The notes beneath the pieces were generated by a model. The model had not been told where the DNA came from, made no database searches, and saw only the letters and a list, made by a program, of their open reading frames with translations. From Micrococcus sp. 2A (lineage in GTDB: Bacteria; Actinomycetota; Actinomycetes; Actinomycetales; Micrococcaceae), in NCBI RefSeq assembly GCF_039519235.1, contig NZ_CP154351.1, forward strand, positions 1,178,001 through 1,242,000: a stretch of 64,000 nucleotides of DNA, in the 5' to 3' direction. The position numbers and the translations under genes were made by a program. This document shows positions 17,427 through 26,245 of the stretch, piece by piece. Numbering within the stretch: the first letter of the stretch is position 1; each line of letters starts with the position of its first letter.

Positions 17427-18320
17427 TCAGCGCGCGGGCGCCGCGCCGGGCTCCTCGCCCATCGCGATGGGCAGGCGCACGCCGTTGCCCCACTCGGTCC
17501 ACGAGCCGTCGTAGTTGCGGACGTCCTCGTGGCCCAACAGGTGCTTGAGGACGAACCAGGTGTGGGACGAGCGCTCGCCGATGCGGCAGTAGGCGATCAC
17601 GTCGTCGCCCTCCTTCAGGCCGGCGCCGTCGCGGTAGATCTCCTCGAGCTCGGCGCGGGACTTGAAGGTGCCGTCCTCGTTCGCGGCCTTCGCCCAGGGC
17701 ACGGAGGCCGCGGTCGGGATGTGGCCGCCGCGCAGCGTGCCCTCCTGCGGGTAGCCGGCCATGTGGGTGGTCTCGCCCGTGTACTCGGCGGGGGAGCGGA
17801 CGTCGATCAGCGGCGTGGTGCCGATCGCGGCGAGGACGTCCTCGCGGGCGGCGCGCTCAGTGGTGTCGTCGCGCTGCACCACGGGGTACTCGGCGCGCTC
17901 GACCTGCGGGACCTCGCGGGTGGTCTCGCGGCCCTCGGCGATCCACTTGTCGCGGCCGCCGTCCATGAGGCGCACGTCCTCGTGGCCGTAGAGGGTGAAG
18001 ACCCAGAGGGCGTAGGCGGCCCACCAGTTGGACTTGTCGCCGTAGAAGACCACGGTGGTGTCGCGGGAGATGCCCTTCGAGGCGGCCAGCTCGGCGAACG
18101 CCTCGGGGCCCACCAAGTCGCGGGCCACGGGGTCGTTGAGCTCGGTGTGCCAGTCGATCCGCTGGGCGCCGGGGACGTGGCCGGTGGCGTACAGCAGGGC
18201 GTCCTCATTGGACTCCAGGACCACGACGTCCGCGTCGTGGACGTGGTCGGCGACCCACTGCGTGGAGACGAGCTTCTCGGGATGGGCGTACTCGGTGGTC
18301 TGCGCGGTGTTCTCGGTCAT
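17427..18320 (-). CDS. sseA: rhodanese-type sulfurtransferase SseA
   Basis: A 297-residue tandem-rhodanese sulfurtransferase (thiosulfate or 3-mercaptopyruvate). The N-terminal domain is inactive and the C-terminal domain holds the catalytic Cys245 in YCRIGERSS, the loop type of actinobacterial Sse[12 protein letters not shown] and YDGSWTEWG are other family landmarks. The ATG stands 7 nt after a TAATGT hexamer, so the mRNA should be leaderless. Its usual neighbour sufE is 1.5 kb away, beyond the permease, and zapE is divergent on the other side. Confidence 0.93.
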   Translation of the reverse strand: MTENTAQTTEYAHPEKLVSTQWVADHVHDADVVVLESNEDALLYATGHVPGAQRIDWHTELNDPVARDLVGPEAFAELAASKGISRDTTVVFYGDKSNWWAAYALWVFTLYGHEDVRLMDGGRDKWIAEGRETTREVPQVERAEYPVVQRDDTTERAAREDVLAAIGTTPLIDVRSPAEYTGETTHMAGYPQEGTLRGGHIPTAASVPWAKAANEDGTFKSRAELEEIYRDGAGLKEGDDVIAYCRIGERSSHTWFVLKHLLGHEDVRNYDGSWTEWGNGVRLPIAMGEEPGAAPAR

Positions 18321-18327
18321 GGGTGCC

Positions 18328-18495
18328 ACATTACGCCAGGCCGATGATGCGTAATGGGGAAGGCGAGCCTCAATCCGGACACGCGGGGTCACACGCCGGG
18401 CAGCAGACGGGGCCTCCCGACGCCGGGGGCGGGTCCGCCCGGCGCCGGGCCGGGGCGGGCACCCCCTGGGGCGGCCACGACCGCGCCGGTAGCAT
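18328..18495. promoter_or_regulatory. divergent promoter region of sseA and zapE
   Basis: TAATGT (18333–18328, minus) serves sseA and TAGCAT (18490–18495, plus) serves zapE. About 150 bp of GC-rich DNA lies between them, and I see no operator or hairpin there. Confidence 0.5.
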
Positions 18496-18536
18496 GGCCC
18501 GGTAGTCCGCCCCCCACACCAAGGATGGAGCACCCC

Positions 18537-19604
18537 GTGGCCCAGACCGTCCACCTCGCCGACCGCTCGCCGCAGGTCACCCCGGACCAGCTGCTCGCCG
18601 GCTTCCATCCCTCCTACCGGTTCGGGGAGGTGTCCTTCGACTCCTACATCCCGGATCCCGCGCATCCCTCCCAGGCCGAGGCCGTGCAGCGGCTGCGCGA
18701 CTTCGCCGCGTCGATCGGGCGCCCCGCGTCCGGGGGCGGCGGCGGCTTCTTCGGCGGGCTGTTCGGCGGCGGCCGTCCCAAGGCCTCGGCCCAGCCGGCC
18801 GGCATCTACCTCGACGGCGGCTTCGGCGTCGGCAAGACCCACCTGCTGGCCTCCACGTGGCACGCCGCCCCGGGGCCCAAGGCGTTCGGCACGTTCGTGG
18901 AGTACACCAACCTGGTGGGCGCGCTGGGCTTCCGCAACGCGGTGGACGTGCTCACGCAGTACACGCTCGTGTGCATCGACGAGTTCGAGCTCGACGACCC
19001 GGGGGACACGGTCCTGATGTCCCGCCTCATGCGCGAGCTGGCCGACGCGGGCGTGCGCCTCGTGGCCACCTCCAACACCCTGCCGGGCTCGCTCGGCGAG
19101 GGACGGTTCGCGGCGCAGGACTTCAAGCGCGAGATCCAGGTGCTCTCCGAGCAGTTCGACGTCATCCGCATCGACGGCGAGGACTACCGCCACCGCGGGC
19201 TCGCCGCCGCCCCGGCCCCGCTGCCGGACGCCGAGGTGGAGCGCGCCGTGCAGGCCAACTTCCCGCACGCCGGCGTCGTCGCGGTGGACGACTTCGATGC
19301 GCTCACCGCGATGCTCTCCCGCGTCCACCCCTCGCGCTATCGCGAGCTCGTCAAGGACGTCGACGTCGTCGCGCTCCACGGCGTGCGCACCATCACGGAC
19401 CAGGCCACGGCCCTGCGGTTCGTGGTGTTCGCGGACCGGCTCTACGACAAGGACGTGCCCGTCGTCGCCTCCGGCGTGCCGTTCGACGACCTGTTCACCC
19501 AGGAGATGATGCACGGCGGGTACATGAAGAAGTACTTCCGCACCGTCTCCCGCATGACCGCGCTCGTGCGCGAGGGACAGCTGGGCGAGGTCGAGGCGAA
19601 GTGA
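18537..19604 (+). CDS. zapE: cell division ATPase ZapE (AFG1-like)
   Basis: A 355-residue AAA-type P-loop ATPase of the ZapE/AFG1 family, which acts on the division ring in E. coli. Walker A is GGFGVGKT at 94–101 and Walker B is CIDEFE near 146–151. A glycine-rich insertion ([14 protein letters not shown]) just before Walker A is probably a flexible loop. I chose the GTG, which has AAGGATGGAG about 7 nt upstream; an in-frame ATG at 18525 lies inside that sequence. It is divergent from sseA, as in related genomes, and is followed by a strong hairpin. Confidence 0.9.
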   Translation: MAQTVHLADRSPQVTPDQLLAGFHPSYRFGEVSFDSYIPDPAHPSQAEAVQRLRDFAASIGRPASGGGGGFFGGLFGGGRPKASAQPAGIYLDGGFGVGKTHLLASTWHAAPGPKAFGTFVEYTNLVGALGFRNAVDVLTQYTLVCIDEFELDDPGDTVLMSRLMRELADAGVRLVATSNTLPGSLGEGRFAAQDFKREIQVLSEQFDVIRIDGEDYRHRGLAAAPAPLPDAEVERAVQANFPHAGVVAVDDFDALTAMLSRVHPSRYRELVKDVDVVALHGVRTITDQATALRFVVFADRLYDKDVPVVASGVPFDDLFTQEMMHGGYMKKYFRTVSRMTALVREGQLGEVEAK

Positions 19605-19612
19605 CCCGCTGA

Positions 19613-19641
19613 GCCGGGGCGGGCCGCGCGCCCGCCCCGGC
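19613..19641 (+). terminator. hairpin after zapE
   Basis: An 11-bp perfect stem (19613–19623 with 19631–19641) with a 7-nt loop starts 8 bp after the zapE stop. It has no T-run. Confidence 0.6.
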
Positions 19642-19671
19642 CTGGGCCGCGCTGGCCCCGGCCTCCGACGA

Positions 19672-19706
19672 CGAAGGCCCCCTCCCGTGCGGGGAGGGGG
19701 CCTTCG
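19672..19706 (-). terminator. hairpin ending the tRNA cluster
   Basis: A 15-bp perfect stem (19672–19686 with 19692–19706) with a 5-nt loop follows the last tRNA-Gly on the minus strand. There is no long T-run. Confidence 0.7.
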
Positions 19707-19709
19707 AGG

Positions 19710-19786
19710 TGGAGCGGATGACGAGATTCGAACTCGCGACCTCCACCTTGGCAAGGTGGCGCTCTAGCCAGCTGAGCTACATCCGC
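19710..19786 (-). tRNA. tRNA-Gly (GCC), copy 1, CCA encoded
   Basis: A full cloverleaf with GCGGATG/CATCCGC acceptor stem, T arm GTTCGAATC and anticodon GCC in the CTTGCCAAG loop region. The discriminator T is followed by genomically encoded CCA. It is the last gene of the four-tRNA cluster. The 74-nt body is identical to copy 2 at 20033–20106. Confidence 0.95.
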
Positions 19787-19816
19787 GTGGCCTGCCCCGC
19801 GAGGGGGGTCAGTCCG

Positions 19817-19888
19817 TGCGCGATACTGGGATCGAACCAGTGACCTCTTCCGTGTCAGGGAAGCGCGCTACCGCTGCGCTAATCGCGC
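19817..19888 (-). tRNA. tRNA-Val (GAC)
   Basis: A 72-nt cloverleaf with acceptor GCGCGAT/ATCGCGC, anticodon stem CTTCC/GGAAG and anticodon GAC. The T arm carries GGTTCGATCCC. CCA is not encoded. Confidence 0.95.
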
Positions 19889-19943
19889 TCATCCATTCCG
19901 AGGAACGGTGAACATGCCGCCACCCTCATGCCGGGAGACTGCG

Positions 19944-20014
19944 AGGTCGGGACGGGATTCGAACCCGCGTATACGGCTTTGCAGGCCGCTGCCTCGCCTC
20001 TCGGCCACCCGACC
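19944..20014 (-). tRNA. tRNA-Cys (GCA)
   Basis: A 71-nt cloverleaf with acceptor GGTCGGG/CCCGACC and anticodon GCA in the loop CTGCAAA. The T arm is GGGTTCGAATCCC. CCA is not encoded. Confidence 0.95.
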
Positions 20015-20032
20015 AGGGGTGAAGGTGGAGCG

Positions 20033-20106
20033 AGCGGATGACGAGATTCGAACTCGCGACCTCCACCTTGGCAAGGTGGCGCTCTAGCCAGCTGAGCTAC
20101 ATCCGC
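20033..20106 (-). tRNA. tRNA-Gly (GCC), copy 2
   Basis: The same 74-nt sequence as the copy at 19713–19786, but without encoded CCA. It is the first tRNA of the cluster in the direction of transcription. Confidence 0.95.
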
Positions 20107-20164
20107 AGAAGGGAACCGGGAGCCCGTTCCGAAGAACCGAAACCGCGATTTCCAACGAGAAAGA

Positions 20165-20170
20165 ACTCTA
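20165..20170 (-). promoter_or_regulatory. -10 element of the tRNA cluster
   Basis: TAGAGT on the minus strand lies about 60 nt before the first tRNA-Gly. It is the only TANNNT hexamer I noticed in that gap that is well placed. I saw nothing else in 20107–20280 beyond this and the Shine–Dalgarno GAGAGGA of the next gene. Confidence 0.4.
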
Positions 20171-20280
20171 GACCATGCCGGGCCCTCCCGCCAAATCGGC
20201 CCCGTGCCGGCGTGTCCGGGCGGATCCTGACCGTCCCCGCCGCCCTGTCCCGTCCAGGGCGTTTGAGAGGATGTCTGACC

Positions 20281-21249
20281 ATGACCCAGCCACGACTCGC
20301 GCACCAGACGCTGTCCGGACGCATGTACGCCCGCTCGCTCTCGGGCCTGCCCGAAGTCCCCTCCATCACGACGGTGATCGGCATGGAGAAGACGGACCTG
20401 GACGGCTGGATCGGATGGATGGCCGCGGACGCCGTGGTCAAGGACGAGCGCCTGGCCCAGGCGGTCGGCTCCTCCGCCCGCCTGCGGGAGGTCGCCCGCC
20501 AGTCGGCGGACGCGGCCGCGCGCTTCCGCGACGCCGCGGCCGAGCGCGGAGACCGCGTCCACGACTACGCGGAGCAGGTCTCGCGCCGCGCCCTCGGGCA
20601 GCCGCACACCATGGCCGAGGCCCGGGCCGCACTGATCGAGCACGGGGAGGGGGCCTACGCAGACCGCTTCGACGAGTGGTGGGACCTCTACGACGTGAGG
20701 CCCGTGGCCGCAGAGATCACCGTGTGGAACCACACCGTGGGCTACGCCGGCACCCTGGACCTCGTGGCGCGGATCGGCGGTCGGCTGTGCCTGATCGACT
20801 ACAAGACCAAGGGCACCGGCAGGGACGGCCGCGTCAAGGCGCTCGACCCGAAGGTGGTCATGCAGCTCACCGCGGGCCTCAAGGCGGAGGAGTCGCTCGT
20901 GGACGCCGAGGCCGGCACGTGGGAGCCCTGGCAGCACGGCGCCGCGGAGATGCTGCTCGGCGTCGCCCTGGGGGAGACGGAGGTGGCCGTCCACCAGGCC
21001 AACCCCGCCGTGCTGCCGCGGCACTGGCACAAGTTCTGGGCGCTGCGCCAGGTGTGGACGCACGCGCAGGCCGTCGCCGACGCGGGCCCGGCGCTGCGCG
21101 TGATCGGCCCGCCCCCGGTGGCGGTCCCGGCGGCGGCGGCGGGCGGCCTGGAGGCCGCCCGCGCGGCGGCCTTCGGCGGGGCGGCGGAGCCGACCGGCAC
21201 CGGGTCCGCGGCCGCGGAGGCGGGCCCGGCCGATAGGGTGACCGCGTGA
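20281..21249 (+). CDS. PD-(D/E)XK nuclease-like protein
   Basis: A 322-residue cytoplasmic protein. The centre shows the PD-(D/E)XK nuclease pattern: Glu145 in AAEITVW, Asp160 in GTLD and Asp173–x–Lys175 in IDYKTK, as in RecB- and Cas4-like enzymes. The start PSITTVIG is also common in such phage and bacterial proteins. No helicase domain and no four-cysteine iron–sulfur cluster are visible. The last 50 residues are Ala/Gly-rich. The ATG follows GAGAGGA. The stop overlaps the def start (GTGA), although def also has its own -10 inside this gene. The substrate and role are unknown. Confidence 0.7.
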   Translation: MTQPRLAHQTLSGRMYARSLSGLPEVPSITTVIGMEKTDLDGWIGWMAADAVVKDERLAQAVGSSARLREVARQSADAAARFRDAAAERGDRVHDYAEQVSRRALGQPHTMAEARAALIEHGEGAYADRFDEWWDLYDVRPVAAEITVWNHTVGYAGTLDLVARIGGRLCLIDYKTKGTGRDGRVKALDPKVVMQLTAGLKAEESLVDAEAGTWEPWQHGAAEMLLGVALGETEVAVHQANPAVLPRHWHKFWALRQVWTHAQAVADAGPALRVIGPPPVAVPAAAAGGLEAARAAAFGGAAEPTGTGSAAAEAGPADRVTA

Positions 21250-21815
21250 CCGTCCTCCCCCTCCGCACCGTGCCCGATCCCGTGCTGCGCACCCCCGCCG
21301 CGCCCGTCCCAGCGGGCGTCGACGTGCGCCGCCTCGTCGCGGACATGGTCGAGACCATGCACGCCGTCGGCGGCGTGGGGCTCGCCGCCCCGCAGGTGGG
21401 CGTGGGCCTGCGGGTCTTCGTGTTCGACGTGGACGGCATGGCCGGCCACGTGGTGAACCCCGTGCTGGTCCGGGGCGAGGAGACCAGCCGGGACCTCGGC
21501 GAGGGCTGCCTCTCCGTGCCCGGGCTGCGCTACCACCCCGCGCGCGCCGTCGAGGCCGTCGTGACCGGCGTCGACGTGGACGGGGCGCCCGTCGAGCACC
21601 GGGGGACGGGCCTGGTGGCCCGCTGCCTGCAGCACGAGGCCGACCACCTCGACGGCATGCTCTACATCGACCGGCTCGACGGCGACGAGCGCCGCGAGGC
21701 CCGCCGCCGCCTGCGGGCCGGCGAGGTCGACCGCACCGCCGCCCGGGTGAGCGCGGAGCGCGCCGCCGTCGTCGGCTCCGTTTTCGCCGGATCGGCCCGG
21801 GGAGGCGGCCGATGA
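21246..21815 (+). CDS. def: peptide deformylase
   Basis: Removes the formyl group from nascent proteins. In 189 residues all three family motifs are present: GVGLAAPQ (43–50), EGCLS with metal ligand Cys88, and QHEADHLDG with His130, Glu131 and His134. A -10 hexamer TAGGGT lies 6 nt before the GTG, so def may be expressed from a leaderless mRNA as well as by read-through from the nuclease-like gene. It overlaps fmt by an ATGA junction, the usual def–fmt pairing. Confidence 0.96.
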   Translation: MTVLPLRTVPDPVLRTPAAPVPAGVDVRRLVADMVETMHAVGGVGLAAPQVGVGLRVFVFDVDGMAGHVVNPVLVRGEETSRDLGEGCLSVPGLRYHPARAVEAVVTGVDVDGAPVEHRGTGLVARCLQHEADHLDGMLYIDRLDGDERREARRRLRAGEVDRTAARVSAERAAVVGSVFAGSARGGGR

Positions 21816-22876
21816 GCGCCCCCCTGCGCGTCCTCTTCGCCGGCACGCCGGCCACCGCCGTGCCCGTGCTGCGGGCCCTGCTGGCCTCCGACCACGAGGT
21901 CGTGGGCGTCCTCACCCGCCCGGACGCTCCCGTCGGCCGCAAGCGGGTGCTCACGCCCTCGCCCGTCGCGGCGGCGGCGGCCGAGGCCGGGCTCCCCGCC
22001 GTCAAGGCGGATCGCCTGCGCGGCGAGGCCGGCGCCGAGGCGGTGGCCTCGATCCGCGGGCTGGACGCCGACGTCGCAGTGGTCGTCGCCTACGGGGCGC
22101 TCGTCCCCGCCGACGCGCTGCGGATCCCCCGCCTGGGGTGGCTCAACCTGCACTTCTCGCATCTGCCCGCCTACCGCGGCGCCGCCCCGGTGCAGCGCGC
22201 CGTGATGGACGGCGTCGCGGTGACGGGGGCGGACGTGTTCCAGCTCGAGGAGGGCCTGGACACCGGCCCGGTGTTCGCCCGCCTCACGCGCGAGGTGGCC
22301 CCCGACGAGACCTCGGGCGACCTGCTGGCGGACCTCGCCGAACGGGGCGGCCCGCTGGTGCTGGACGTGCTCGACGCGCTCGCGGACGGCACCGCCGTCG
22401 CCGCGCCCCAGGAGGGCGAGCCCACCCACGCCGCCAAGCTCACCGCCGCGGACGGCCTGGTGGACGCCGGCGCCCCCGCCGGCCGGGTGGCCGCGCGCAT
22501 CAACGGTGTCACCCCCGAGCCGGGCGCCTGGGGCTGGCTGGCGGCCCGCGCAGACGCCGAGCCCGTGCGCTTCAAGCTCGGCGGCGTCGCCCCCGTGGCC
22601 GAGGACGACGCCGCCTGGCCGGCCGAGCTCGCGCCGCTGGCCCCGGGACGCATCGCCGTGGTGGCCAAGGGCGCCTGGCTGCGGACCGACGGCGGCGCGG
22701 TGCGGCTGAGCACGGTCCAGCCGGCCGGCAAGACGACCATGCCCGCCCTCGACTGGGCGCGCGGCGCCGGCGAGGGCGCCACGCTCCTCTCCGGCGCCGC
22801 GCTCGCGGCCCACGGGGAGCGGGAGCAGCAGCGGGCGGCCGAACGGGCCGCCGCACGGCAGGAGGGACGAGCATGA
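21812..22876 (+). CDS. fmt: methionyl-tRNA formyltransferase
   Basis: Formylates initiator Met-tRNA with 10-formyl-tetrahydrofolate. The 354-residue protein has the N-terminal transferase domain with active-site Asn112 and His114 (NLHFSHLPAYRG) and a catalytic Asp near 150 (GLDTGP). The C-terminal tRNA-binding domain covers about 215–330. The start overlaps the def stop and the stop overlaps the rsmB start, both as ATGA. Confidence 0.96.
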   Translation: MSAPLRVLFAGTPATAVPVLRALLASDHEVVGVLTRPDAPVGRKRVLTPSPVAAAAAEAGLPAVKADRLRGEAGAEAVASIRGLDADVAVVVAYGALVPADALRIPRLGWLNLHFSHLPAYRGAAPVQRAVMDGVAVTGADVFQLEEGLDTGPVFARLTREVAPDETSGDLLADLAERGGPLVLDVLDALADGTAVAAPQEGEPTHAAKLTAADGLVDAGAPAGRVAARINGVTPEPGAWGWLAARADAEPVRFKLGGVAPVAEDDAAWPAELAPLAPGRIAVVAKGAWLRTDGGAVRLSTVQPAGKTTMPALDWARGAGEGATLLSGAALAAHGEREQQRAAERAAARQEGRA

Positions 22877-24561
22877 GCGGAGCATCCGAGGGGACCGGCG
22901 GCCAGGGCCGCGGGCGCGGCGGCGCCGGAGGCGGAGAGCGCTCCGGCCGGCCGGCCGCAGCCGGCAAGGGCGGGCGCGGCGAGCCCCGCCGCGACGCGCA
23001 GGGGCGCACCCGCAGCCGCGGCCGCTCCGGAGCGGGACGGCAGTTCTCGTCCCAGGCGCCCTCGCAGCGCTCCCGCAGCGCCGACCCCGCGCGCCGGGTG
23101 GCGTTCGAGGCCGTGCGCGCCGTCCACGCCGAGGACGCCTACGCGAACCTCGTGCTGCCCCCGCGCATCCGCCAGGCCCGGCTGGACCGCCGCGACGCCG
23201 CCTTCGCCACGGAGCTGGCCTACGGCACCCTGCGCGGCCGCGGGCTCTACGACGCCGTCCTGGCCCGCTGCGTGGACCGTCCCCTGGAGCAGATCGACCC
23301 GCCCGTGCTGGACGCGCTGCGCCTCGGCGCCCACCAGCTGCTCGCCATGCGCGTGCCCGCGCATGCCGCGCTCGACGCCACGGTCGCGCTCGTGCGCTCC
23401 GAGATCGGCGCCGGGCCGTCCGGCTTCGTCAACGCCGTCCTGCGCCGTGTCTCCGAGCGCCCGCTCGAGGACTGGCTGGCCGACGTCGCCCCGGCCGACG
23501 GCGGCGACGCCGCCCTGGCGGTGCGCACCTCCCATCCCGTGTGGATCGTGCGCGCACTGCGCCAGGCGCTCGCCGCCCACCCCGGCGCGGACGCCGACCA
23601 GATCGAGGAGCTGCTCGCCGCGGACAACGCGGCACCGGTGGTGAACCTCGTGGCCCTGCCCGTCGACGGCGGGGAGGAGGCGCTCGCCCGGGTGATCGCG
23701 GACGGCGCCGAGCCCGGCCCGCTGGCTCCCGGCTCCGCCCTGCACGCCGGCGGCGACGCCTCCCGCCTGCCCGGGGTGCGTGAGGGCCTCGTCCGGGTGC
23801 AGGACGTCGGCTCCCAGCTGACGGCCCGCGCCCTCGTGGCCGTGCCCCGCGAGTCCGACGCCTCCGAGCGGGCCGAGCGCTGGCTCGACCTGTGCGCGGG
23901 GCCCGGCGGCAAGGCCGCCCTGCTGGCCGCGCTGGCCGCCGAGCGCGGCGCCACGCTCACGGCCAACGAGCTCGCCCCGCACCGCACCGACCTGGTCCGC
24001 TCCGCCCTGGCCGCCGTGCCGCGGGAGGCCTGGACGGCGCACACGGGGGACGGGCGGCGGATCGCCGACGCGGTGGAGACCCCGGGGGACGGCTACGACC
24101 GGATCCTCGTGGACGCCCCCTGCACCGGCCTGGGCGCCCTGCGCCGCCGGCCCGAGTCCCGCTGGCGCCGCACGCCGGCCGACCTCGCCGAGCTCACCGG
24201 CCTGCAGGCCGAGCTCCTGGACGCCGCCGTCTCCGTCCTCGCTCCCGGCGGTGTGCTCGCCTACGTCACGTGCTCCCCGCACGTGGCCGAGACGACGGTC
24301 CAGGTCCAGGACCTGCTGCGCCGCCATCCGCGGCTCGAGCAGGTCGACGCCCCGGCGGCGCTCGCGGAGGTCGCGCTCGCGGACCTCGGGCTCGGCGGCG
24401 CCCCGGCTGGCGGCGGCGCCGGTGACGGCGGGGCGGACGGCGGACCCCCGGCCGAGGAGGCCACGGCCCGCACCGCCCAGCTCTGGCCCCACCGCCACGG
24501 CACGGACGCGATGTTCCTCGCCCTGTTCCGGGCGCCGGCGGAGGGTGAGGACCGTGGCTGA
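22873..24561 (+). CDS. rsmB: 16S rRNA (cytosine-5) methyltransferase RsmB family
   Basis: A 562-residue enzyme expected to methylate C967 of 16S rRNA. A Gly/Arg/Ser-rich, probably disordered tail of about 70 residues is followed by a NusB-like RNA-binding domain (about 75–210) and a SAM-dependent Rossmann domain. The SAM loop is CAGPGGK near 340. The two catalytic cysteines are Cys417 in DAPCTG and Cys467 in YVTCSPH. A Gly-rich insertion sits near 510–530. The order def–fmt–rsmB–rpe is common in actinobacteria. It overlaps rpe by 8 bp. Confidence 0.94.
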   Translation: MSGASEGTGGQGRGRGGAGGGERSGRPAAAGKGGRGEPRRDAQGRTRSRGRSGAGRQFSSQAPSQRSRSADPARRVAFEAVRAVHAEDAYANLVLPPRIRQARLDRRDAAFATELAYGTLRGRGLYDAVLARCVDRPLEQIDPPVLDALRLGAHQLLAMRVPAHAALDATVALVRSEIGAGPSGFVNAVLRRVSERPLEDWLADVAPADGGDAALAVRTSHPVWIVRALRQALAAHPGADADQIEELLAADNAAPVVNLVALPVDGGEEALARVIADGAEPGPLAPGSALHAGGDASRLPGVREGLVRVQDVGSQLTARALVAVPRESDASERAERWLDLCAGPGGKAALLAALAAERGATLTANELAPHRTDLVRSALAAVPREAWTAHTGDGRRIADAVETPGDGYDRILVDAPCTGLGALRRRPESRWRRTPADLAELTGLQAELLDAAVSVLAPGGVLAYVTCSPHVAETTVQVQDLLRRHPRLEQVDAPAALAEVALADLGLGGAPAGGGAGDGGADGGPPAEEATARTAQLWPHRHGTDAMFLALFRAPAEGEDRG

Positions 24562-25246
24562 GGGTCCGCACGCCCCGCGTCTGCACAGCCCCCGTCTCCA
24601 CCCCTCGATCCTCTCGGCGGACTTCGCCCGGCTGGCGGAGGAGCTCGCCCGCATCCCGAGTGCGGACGCGGTGCACGTGGACGTGATGGACAACCACTTC
24701 GTCCCGAACCTGACGCTCGGCCTGCCCGTCGTCCAGGCCATCCGGGCCGCCACGGCGCTTCCCCTGGACATCCACCTGATGATCGCCGACGCCGACCGGT
24801 GGGCCCCGGACTACGCCGAGGCCGGCGCCGAGTCCGTGACCTTCCACGCCGAGGCCTCCGGCGCCCCCGTACGCCTGGCCCGCGAGCTGCGCGCCCGCGG
24901 GTCCCGGGCGGGCATGGCGCTCAAGCCGGCCACCCCCGTCGAGCCGTACCTGGACATGCTCCCCGAGCTGGACATGCTCCTGCTGATGACGGTGGAGCCC
25001 GGCTTCGGGGGCCAAGCGTTCCTGGACGTCGTGCTGCCCAAGATCCGCCGCGCCCGTGCCGCCCTGGACGGCGCCGCGACTCCGCTCGCCCTCCAGGTGG
25101 ACGGCGGCGTCAACCGGGACACGATCGAGCGCGCGGCCGAGGCCGGGGCGGACACCTTCGTGGCCGGCTCCGCCGTGTTCGGCGCCGACGATCCGGACGC
25201 GGCCGTCGTCGCCCTGCGGGACGCCGCGCGTCACGCCTGCGGCTGA
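24554..25246 (+). CDS. rpe: ribulose-phosphate 3-epimerase
   Basis: Interconverts ribulose-5-phosphate and xylulose-5-phosphate in the pentose phosphate pathway. The 230-residue TIM barrel has HPSILSADF, the metal motif [18 protein letters not shown], the [10 protein letters not shown] loop and the second aspartate in VDGGV. The GTG start follows GGTGAGG and lies inside the end of rsmB. Ribulose-5-phosphate is also the substrate of RibBA, whose operon comes next. Confidence 0.96.
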   Translation: MAEGPHAPRLHSPRLHPSILSADFARLAEELARIPSADAVHVDVMDNHFVPNLTLGLPVVQAIRAATALPLDIHLMIADADRWAPDYAEAGAESVTFHAEASGAPVRLARELRARGSRAGMALKPATPVEPYLDMLPELDMLLLMTVEPGFGGQAFLDVVLPKIRRARAALDGAATPLALQVDGGVNRDTIERAAEAGADTFVAGSAVFGADDPDAAVVALRDAARHACG

Positions 25247-25312
25247 ACACCCTCGGCCCGCAGCGCCGACCCCGCGAACCCCCGAGGCCGCGTGGCATAC
25301 TGGCGCACGCAA

Positions 25313-25454
25313 CGTGCTCCGAGATGCGGTGGAAGTCCGCACCGGCGGTGACAGCCCGCTAACCGCGCGCCCCGCCCTCACCCGAGGGTCCGGGACCGCG
25401 GCCTGACCGGTGGAATTCCGGTGCCGACCGTACAGTCGGGATGGGAGAGGCACG
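25313..25454 (+). ncRNA. FMN riboswitch (RFN element)
   Basis: The aptamer is closed by a P1 stem CGTGC (25313–25317) with GCACG (25450–25454). Inside are the conserved RFN blocks GATGCGGTGGAAGTCCGCA, GGTGACAGCCCGC, TGGAATTCCGGTGCCGACCG and GGGAGAGGCAC. A CATACT hexamer at 25296–25301 is a likely -10, giving a start near 25308. Downstream, CCTCGG (25503–25508) can pair with CCGAGG (25518–25523), which overlaps the AGGAGG ribosome site of ribM, so control may be at translation. The stretch 25247–25540 holds only this element. Confidence 0.95.
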
Positions 25455-25540
25455 CGGCCGTGCCGTCCTGCGCGCTGACGCGGGAGGGCTGCGGAGCGCA
25501 CCCCTCGGAGTCCCGAACCGAGGAGGTGGCGTCAGCCCCC

Positions 25541-26245
25541 ATGCAGTGGCTCGTGGACGTCTTCACCTGGACCATCCCCGTCGCCGGCGGCGGCCTCCTG
25601 GTGCGGGAGGTGATCGGCAACCTCTTCGGGCTGGCCTCCGCGCTCGGCGGCATGGCCCGCAAGGTCTGGGCATGGCCCGTCGGGATCATCGGCAACGCGC
25701 TCCTGCTCACGGTGTTCCTCGCCTCCCTCTTCGGCGGCGCCGACCACGCGACGCTCCTCGGCCAGGCCGGCCGCCAGGTCATGTTCATCGCGGTCTCCGT
25801 GTACGGCTGGGTCCGCTGGCGGGCCGCGAGCCGCGGCCGCGGCGACCACGCCCCCGCGATCACCCCCGAGTGGGCCGGCCGGGGCGGGCGGACGCTCCTC
25901 GTGCTGGGCCTGCTGATCGGCACCCTCGCCCTCACCCCGGTGTTCCGCGCCCTCGGCTCGTGGGAGCCGGTGTGGGCGGACGCCTGGACCTTCGTCGGCT
26001 CCCTGCTCGCCACGTACGGCATGGCCCGCGGCTGGGTGGAGTTCTGGCTCGTGTGGGTGGCCGTGGACGTCGTCGGCGTCCCCCTGCTGTGGAGCAGCGG
26101 CTACTACGCCTCCGCGGTGATGTACGCGTTCTACGGGGTCTTCACCCTGATCGGCTTCTTCGTGTGGCTGCGCGCCAAGGACCGGGACAAGCCCGCCGTG
26201 GAGACGCTGCTGCCGGACGGCCCCGAGGGGGACGTCGTCCGATGA
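25541..26245 (+). CDS. ribM: PnuC-like riboflavin transporter RibM
   Basis: A 234-residue membrane protein of the PnuC fold with about seven helices. PnuC proteins import vitamin-type nucleosides by facilitated diffusion. The FMN riboswitch directly in front and the rib genes behind point to riboflavin rather than nicotinamide riboside, as shown for RibM of corynebacteria and streptomycetes. Family features are the Trp-rich loops (VSVYGWVRW near 85–93, WVEFWLVWVAVDV near 167–179). I use the ATG; an in-frame GTG at 25526 lies inside the Shine–Dalgarno. The stop overlaps ribD (ATGA). Confidence 0.9.
   Translation: MQWLVDVFTWTIPVAGGGLLVREVIGNLFGLASALGGMARKVWAWPVGIIGNALLLTVFLASLFGGADHATLLGQAGRQVMFIAVSVYGWVRWRAASRGRGDHAPAITPEWAGRGGRTLLVLGLLIGTLALTPVFRALGSWEPVWADAWTFVGSLLATYGMARGWVEFWLVWVAVDVVGVPLLWSSGYYASAVMYAFYGVFTLIGFFVWLRAKDRDKPAVETLLPDGPEGDVVR

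Noticed and set aside
20281-21249. Cas4-type CRISPR adaptation nuclease.
   Set aside because: Only the nuclease core is shared. The four cysteines of the Cas4 iron–sulfur cluster and any other cas gene are missing.
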